From the NCBI RefSeq assembly GCF_032854445.1, contig NC_088301.1, positions 22,497,808 through 22,561,807 of the forward strand: a DNA stretch of 64,000 nt, given 5' to 3'. Below the pieces are notes generated by a model. The model was not told the origin of the DNA. It made no database searches and saw only the letters and a list, made by a program, of their open reading frames with translations. The stretch is from Liolophura sinensis (Eukaryota > Mollusca > Polyplacophora > Chitonida > Chitonidae). A program made the translations under genes and the position numbers. Positions within the stretch are counted from its first letter, which is position 1, and each line of letters starts with the position of its first letter. Of this stretch, positions 60,906-64,000 are shown piece after piece.

Positions 60906-61075
60906 ATGACACTGACACCCAGTCCTGGTCCCTTGCCCAAACTTCTCAATGCGAGCGCCAAACTAGTCAGCAAGTACCATTTTCAAAGTCTTTGGTATGA
61001 CCCGACGGTGTTTGATCCCATGCAGTTCTCCCGAGTTCGAGGCGGACGCTTTAACCAGCAGGGTTAGAATTAAAC
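60906..61075 (-). mobile_element. SINE-C head-side fragment
   Basis: ATGACACTGACACCCAGTCC, CAAAGTCTTTGGTATGACCC, GACGGTGTTTGATCCCATGC and GTTCGAGGCGGACGCTTTAA. The last two are the reverse B and A box regions. Confidence 0.65.
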
Positions 61076-61942
61076 GATCTCCTGGAAATTTGGAATATTA
61101 TGCCATGAACAATGGCTTAGCACTGCATTGTGACTGGATAATACGAGTTAAAAATTAAAAAAAGGAAAAAAAAAAAGAAATACCACGATTACACGCGTTC
61201 GATGAATTTTTGTTTTTTCGGAGTCAGTATAATGTGATGTGTAAATATAATGATAATTCAGTGGCGTCAGCACTTAATTTGGCGACAGGGACTCGCTCTG
61301 CCATATATATATAATATGTAAACCATCTGTTTGTTCAACATATTTGTAAAAATTCTGTTTTAAGTCAGAAAGTTGAAAGCAAAAGTAAAACGCAATCTGG
61401 ACATCTTCATTAGCTTTGCTGAAGGAGAATTGCCGAATATTTTATAATTCAAAGACAAACCATATACTTGAGGGCTACATGAAATACTTGTTTTTATTTC
61501 TTTAGATGTAGTCTGTGTCCCAAATATATACAGCATATAAAAATACAAATTAAGAAGTTTTTCAACTTTGTCTGCGTGTGTAAAAATGGCTTCTCTAAGG
61601 TCCCATGCAAGTATCCGATCGCTGTCAAAACAACTCGGACGAGAGAGAAGAGTTTGATTGTGGAGTGCTAACCTAGTCCCGAGTTGCCAGTCAGTTTATG
61701 GATGACGTTTTTCTTTTCGAAAATGTCAGCCCATTGAGAAAAATGTGCATAAAATAAAGGGGTTATTAACGGATATAAGGTATGTGACTCAAAAAATGAC
61801 AGCACAAATTTCATTTTTTGGCAGAACTTTGTAGAGTTACTTTTCAATTAAGTAGGCCTATATCCTTTAAAGATTACCGTAGCCTGTCATTTCAAACTTT
61901 GGCCATAGTAGTTGTAATAGGTCTATCTCATTTTATTTCCAG
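61076..61942. other. No gene seen; intron end
   Basis: Ends in the acceptor CTCATTTTATTTCCAG at 61942. Confidence 0.4.
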
Positions 61943-62570
61943 AAATCATAATTTAGTCATCAAAGACTCATCTGTGCGCGTGGAAATCGTGAACTCGAAA
62001 AGTAGACCTGCCGGAAACCCGCGGGCAAAGGAACGATCTGTTGTAACGGTGTTTGAACCGAGAGAATCTCACGCGAGTGAGGAAGAGTCCCAACTAACCG
62101 TCCCCAGAAGGTGGTCTTCAGACAGTAACATACCCGAAAAAACTCAAGCAACATCAAAGTCAAGAACGCAGAAAGTCACCAAGATCTACAGCAGTGGCCT
62201 AAAGCGTATCGTTGAACAAAGTTTGTTGTCGCGAAAGATAATTCATTTGAAAACAGACACTTATCATTTCTTTGGAATTCCAAGATTTCGAAAGAAGATC
62301 AATTCGAAAACCATTTCCTCAACAGCCATGTCTTCGGAAACCAGCACGACGGAAACCAGCACGACGGAAGCCACGCCCACCGGTGACGCGAAAACTCAGC
62401 CAGTTGTCGTCCGCGTGAAATCTGATCACGCGGGAAAACCGAGATCGAAGCCGCAGAACGGTGAGACACAAAAACAAGAAGGGGGTTTGAAAGTCCCGGA
62501 CAGTTCCGAAAAGAAACGAAGAAGCATGGAAACACTGACTGCGAAGATGGATTTCGAGGACGAAGATTAA
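61943..62570 (+). CDS. Terminal coding exon of an unrecognised basic protein (partial)
   Basis: After the acceptor at 61942 an open frame of about 208 codons runs to TAA (62568-62570). The frame stays open upstream to 61818 but has no ATG, so it is most likely a 3' terminal exon entered in phase. The protein is Lys/Arg/Ser/Thr-rich and predicted disordered. One denser segment reads GLKRIVEQSLLSRKIIHLK, then YHFFGIPRFRKK. A tandem ETSTT pair comes from a 15-bp duplication at 62338. The C-terminus is acidic (DFEDED). No domain is recognised. Acceptor, frame length and a downstream poly(A) signal support a real exon. Confidence 0.55.
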
Positions 62571-63295
62571 AAATATGTGATTTCACTATTGTAGTAATTA
62601 TTGGCCATGTCTCTGTGAATGACTTAATTATAAACAGAGAAAAGATGAAAGTTAATCAAGTTGTTCGGATTGTTCTAGCGATTTAAAGCTAATTCAGCAA
62701 ACCATAATGTACATTTACTGTTTTGCGTCACCTAACATCAGGTACAGAAGGACGTCGTGTAAAGCGACGAGATAGTATGAAATCATACTGTCCAATTAAA
62801 GATTAGAACGGATAATGGAGAAATCAAGCGAAGGATCTTGTGAACTCATTTACATGTCGTATCCCTGATGCAGTTTGTGAGACACACGTACAAAACTATT
62901 GGTTGTCACATTCCTCTATAAATGCCCCCACCTATTAAACTTGCCAACTAGTTGTGCCCTGTTTCTCCACACAAAACTTACCCGACCAAAATTGTTTATA
63001 GAAGTAAAAATGTTTGATTACAGCGTTAAACCCAAACCAAAGTTATAAGTAGATTAACGCATGAGGTTAAGAGATTTACCACTTAAACGGTAGGGAAACA
63101 GTTGCCTTAGATATTTTACATATTGTAACCATGGTGAATAAGAGCATGCCACGCATGCGCACATATTTATATTGTTTCTGTATGCATGCTCTCCGTCATC
63201 GAAATGAATAGTCTGGATATGTATTGCCGGGGGGGGGGGGGGGGCGTGTTTGAAACTTTCACTGTGCGTTAATAAAATCATTGTCTTTTTGTACA
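62571..63295 (+). other. 3' UTR with poly(A) signal and (G)16 run
   Basis: AATAAA at 63271-63276, followed by TTGTCTTTTTGT, about 700 bp after the stop. A 16-base G run at 63229-63244 lies just before it. Confidence 0.5.
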
Positions 63296-63463
63296 GAATG
63301 CAGTTTCAGTTCTTTTCTTCTTGTCCTCATATATATGTATAAATGTTTTTATTATAGCCCCACGCGTCGAATGTGGCTAAAGGAGTAACGATTTCTGTGT
63401 AGATAAACTTCGTAGAACAAAAGGCCTATACAGAGCTAAACTGTTTTCATCAGCCAATGGACG

Positions 63464-63606
63464 AAGTATTTACGGAAGTCCATTAGTGTCACGGTGAAAA
63501 AAATGGGGCTACAAAAGTCGAAATTACAGTTTTTTCTCTCGAAATTTTTTCTTTTTTACAACCATTTTTATATCACCGTGACACTAATGGGCTTAAGCAA
63601 ATACTT
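63464..63606. mobile_element. Foldback (MITE-like) element
   Basis: Arms AAGTATTTACGGAAGTCCAT then TAGTGTCACGGTGA, and (reverse complement of the right side) AAGTATTTGCTTAAGCCCAT then TAGTGTCACGGTGA. A perfect 18-bp core is CCATTAGTGTCACGGTGA. The loop is about 70 bp. Confidence 0.75.
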
Positions 63607-64000
63607 ATCTATCATCTGGTGCATTTATTTTACACTGGCTTTAAAATCAATATGGTTTTAAAACATTGAAACTAAGGTGAGTTAAATTAACCAATGGCGA
63701 TGAGGACAAATCCCATCCAGTTCTGAGAGATCAAGCTATTTGCACCAAGCAAAGGTGTCTGACATACTCAATGTAACATGCCAGTTTTGTGATTCTCCCC
63801 TAATTAATTTTAAAAATACATGTATATAGGCAAATTAGCGGAAACCTAAGTCACGGAACCAAAAGGACACGGGTGGACTGAATTAAGTCTGGCAGAGACC
63901 AATAAATACAAAAATACAAAAGCATATGCATCTCAAATGCAAGCATTGTAACCTGTTACTTTCATCATTGTTCATTTAAGGATACGGGCAAGTCACAAAA
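63607..64000. other. No recognisable feature
   Basis: AT-rich. TACATGTA at 63818. Confidence 0.4.

Overview
The window looks like intergenic and intronic DNA from a marine lophotrochozoan animal, most likely a mollusc. It is AT-rich and gene-poor, with split genes, (TA)n arrays, tRNA-derived SINEs, palindromic MITEs and minisatellites. The octamer TACATGTA occurs at least 14 times. No prokaryotic operon, CRISPR array, rRNA or intact tRNA gene was seen. The species assignment is inference from repeat character, not from a marker gene.

Layout. 0-12 kb: SINE fragments, a degenerate TAACGTT-containing repeat, a long foldback around (TA)n at 7.4-7.7 kb, a 31-bp minisatellite with a four-unit higher-order pattern (8.3-8.9 kb) and a TIR element (9.6-9.9 kb). 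12-24 kb: two more tandem-repeat systems (about 68 bp, split by a SINE, and a 44-bp dimer), an orphan NRF1-type promoter palindrome at 21.3 kb and a full-length SINE. 24.7-31.4 kb, minus strand: a decayed LINE with a zinc-knuckle ORF1, endonuclease, RT and RNase H. A second, 5'-truncated CR1/Jockey-like LINE in the same orientation is inserted into it. 33-40 kb: two nonautonomous DNA elements and three SINEs, two of them with clear target-site duplications.

Genes. Four loci have gene-like support, all on the plus strand. (1) 41.3-42.3 kb: a complete 165-residue single-pass membrane protein in one coding exon. It resembles KCNE/MinK potassium-channel accessory subunits (N-terminal glycosylation sequons, one TM segment followed by YIRR) and ends in a class I PDZ ligand. 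It is preceded by a short upstream ORF whose stop overlaps its start codon. (2) 50.95-51.57 kb: the terminal exon of an unrecognised gene. (3) 54.4-56.1 kb: a Yellow/major-royal-jelly-protein relative that appears dead, with an in-frame stop in the signal peptide, a frameshift with deletion, and no AG acceptor for exon 2. (4) 61.9-63.3 kb: the terminal exon of an unrecognised basic, disordered protein. I see no functional link among them.

The second half (46-60 kb) is enriched in one palindromic MITE family (ACACTCAAAAA ends, six copies in the window). One copy has been split by a SINE with a perfect 9-bp duplication. A 280-bp segment next to that copy has been copied about 2 kb upstream between (TA)n arrays. 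The main results are the KCNE-like gene, the yellow-like pseudogene and the layered repeat history. No clear evidence of a wholly new multi-gene system was found.
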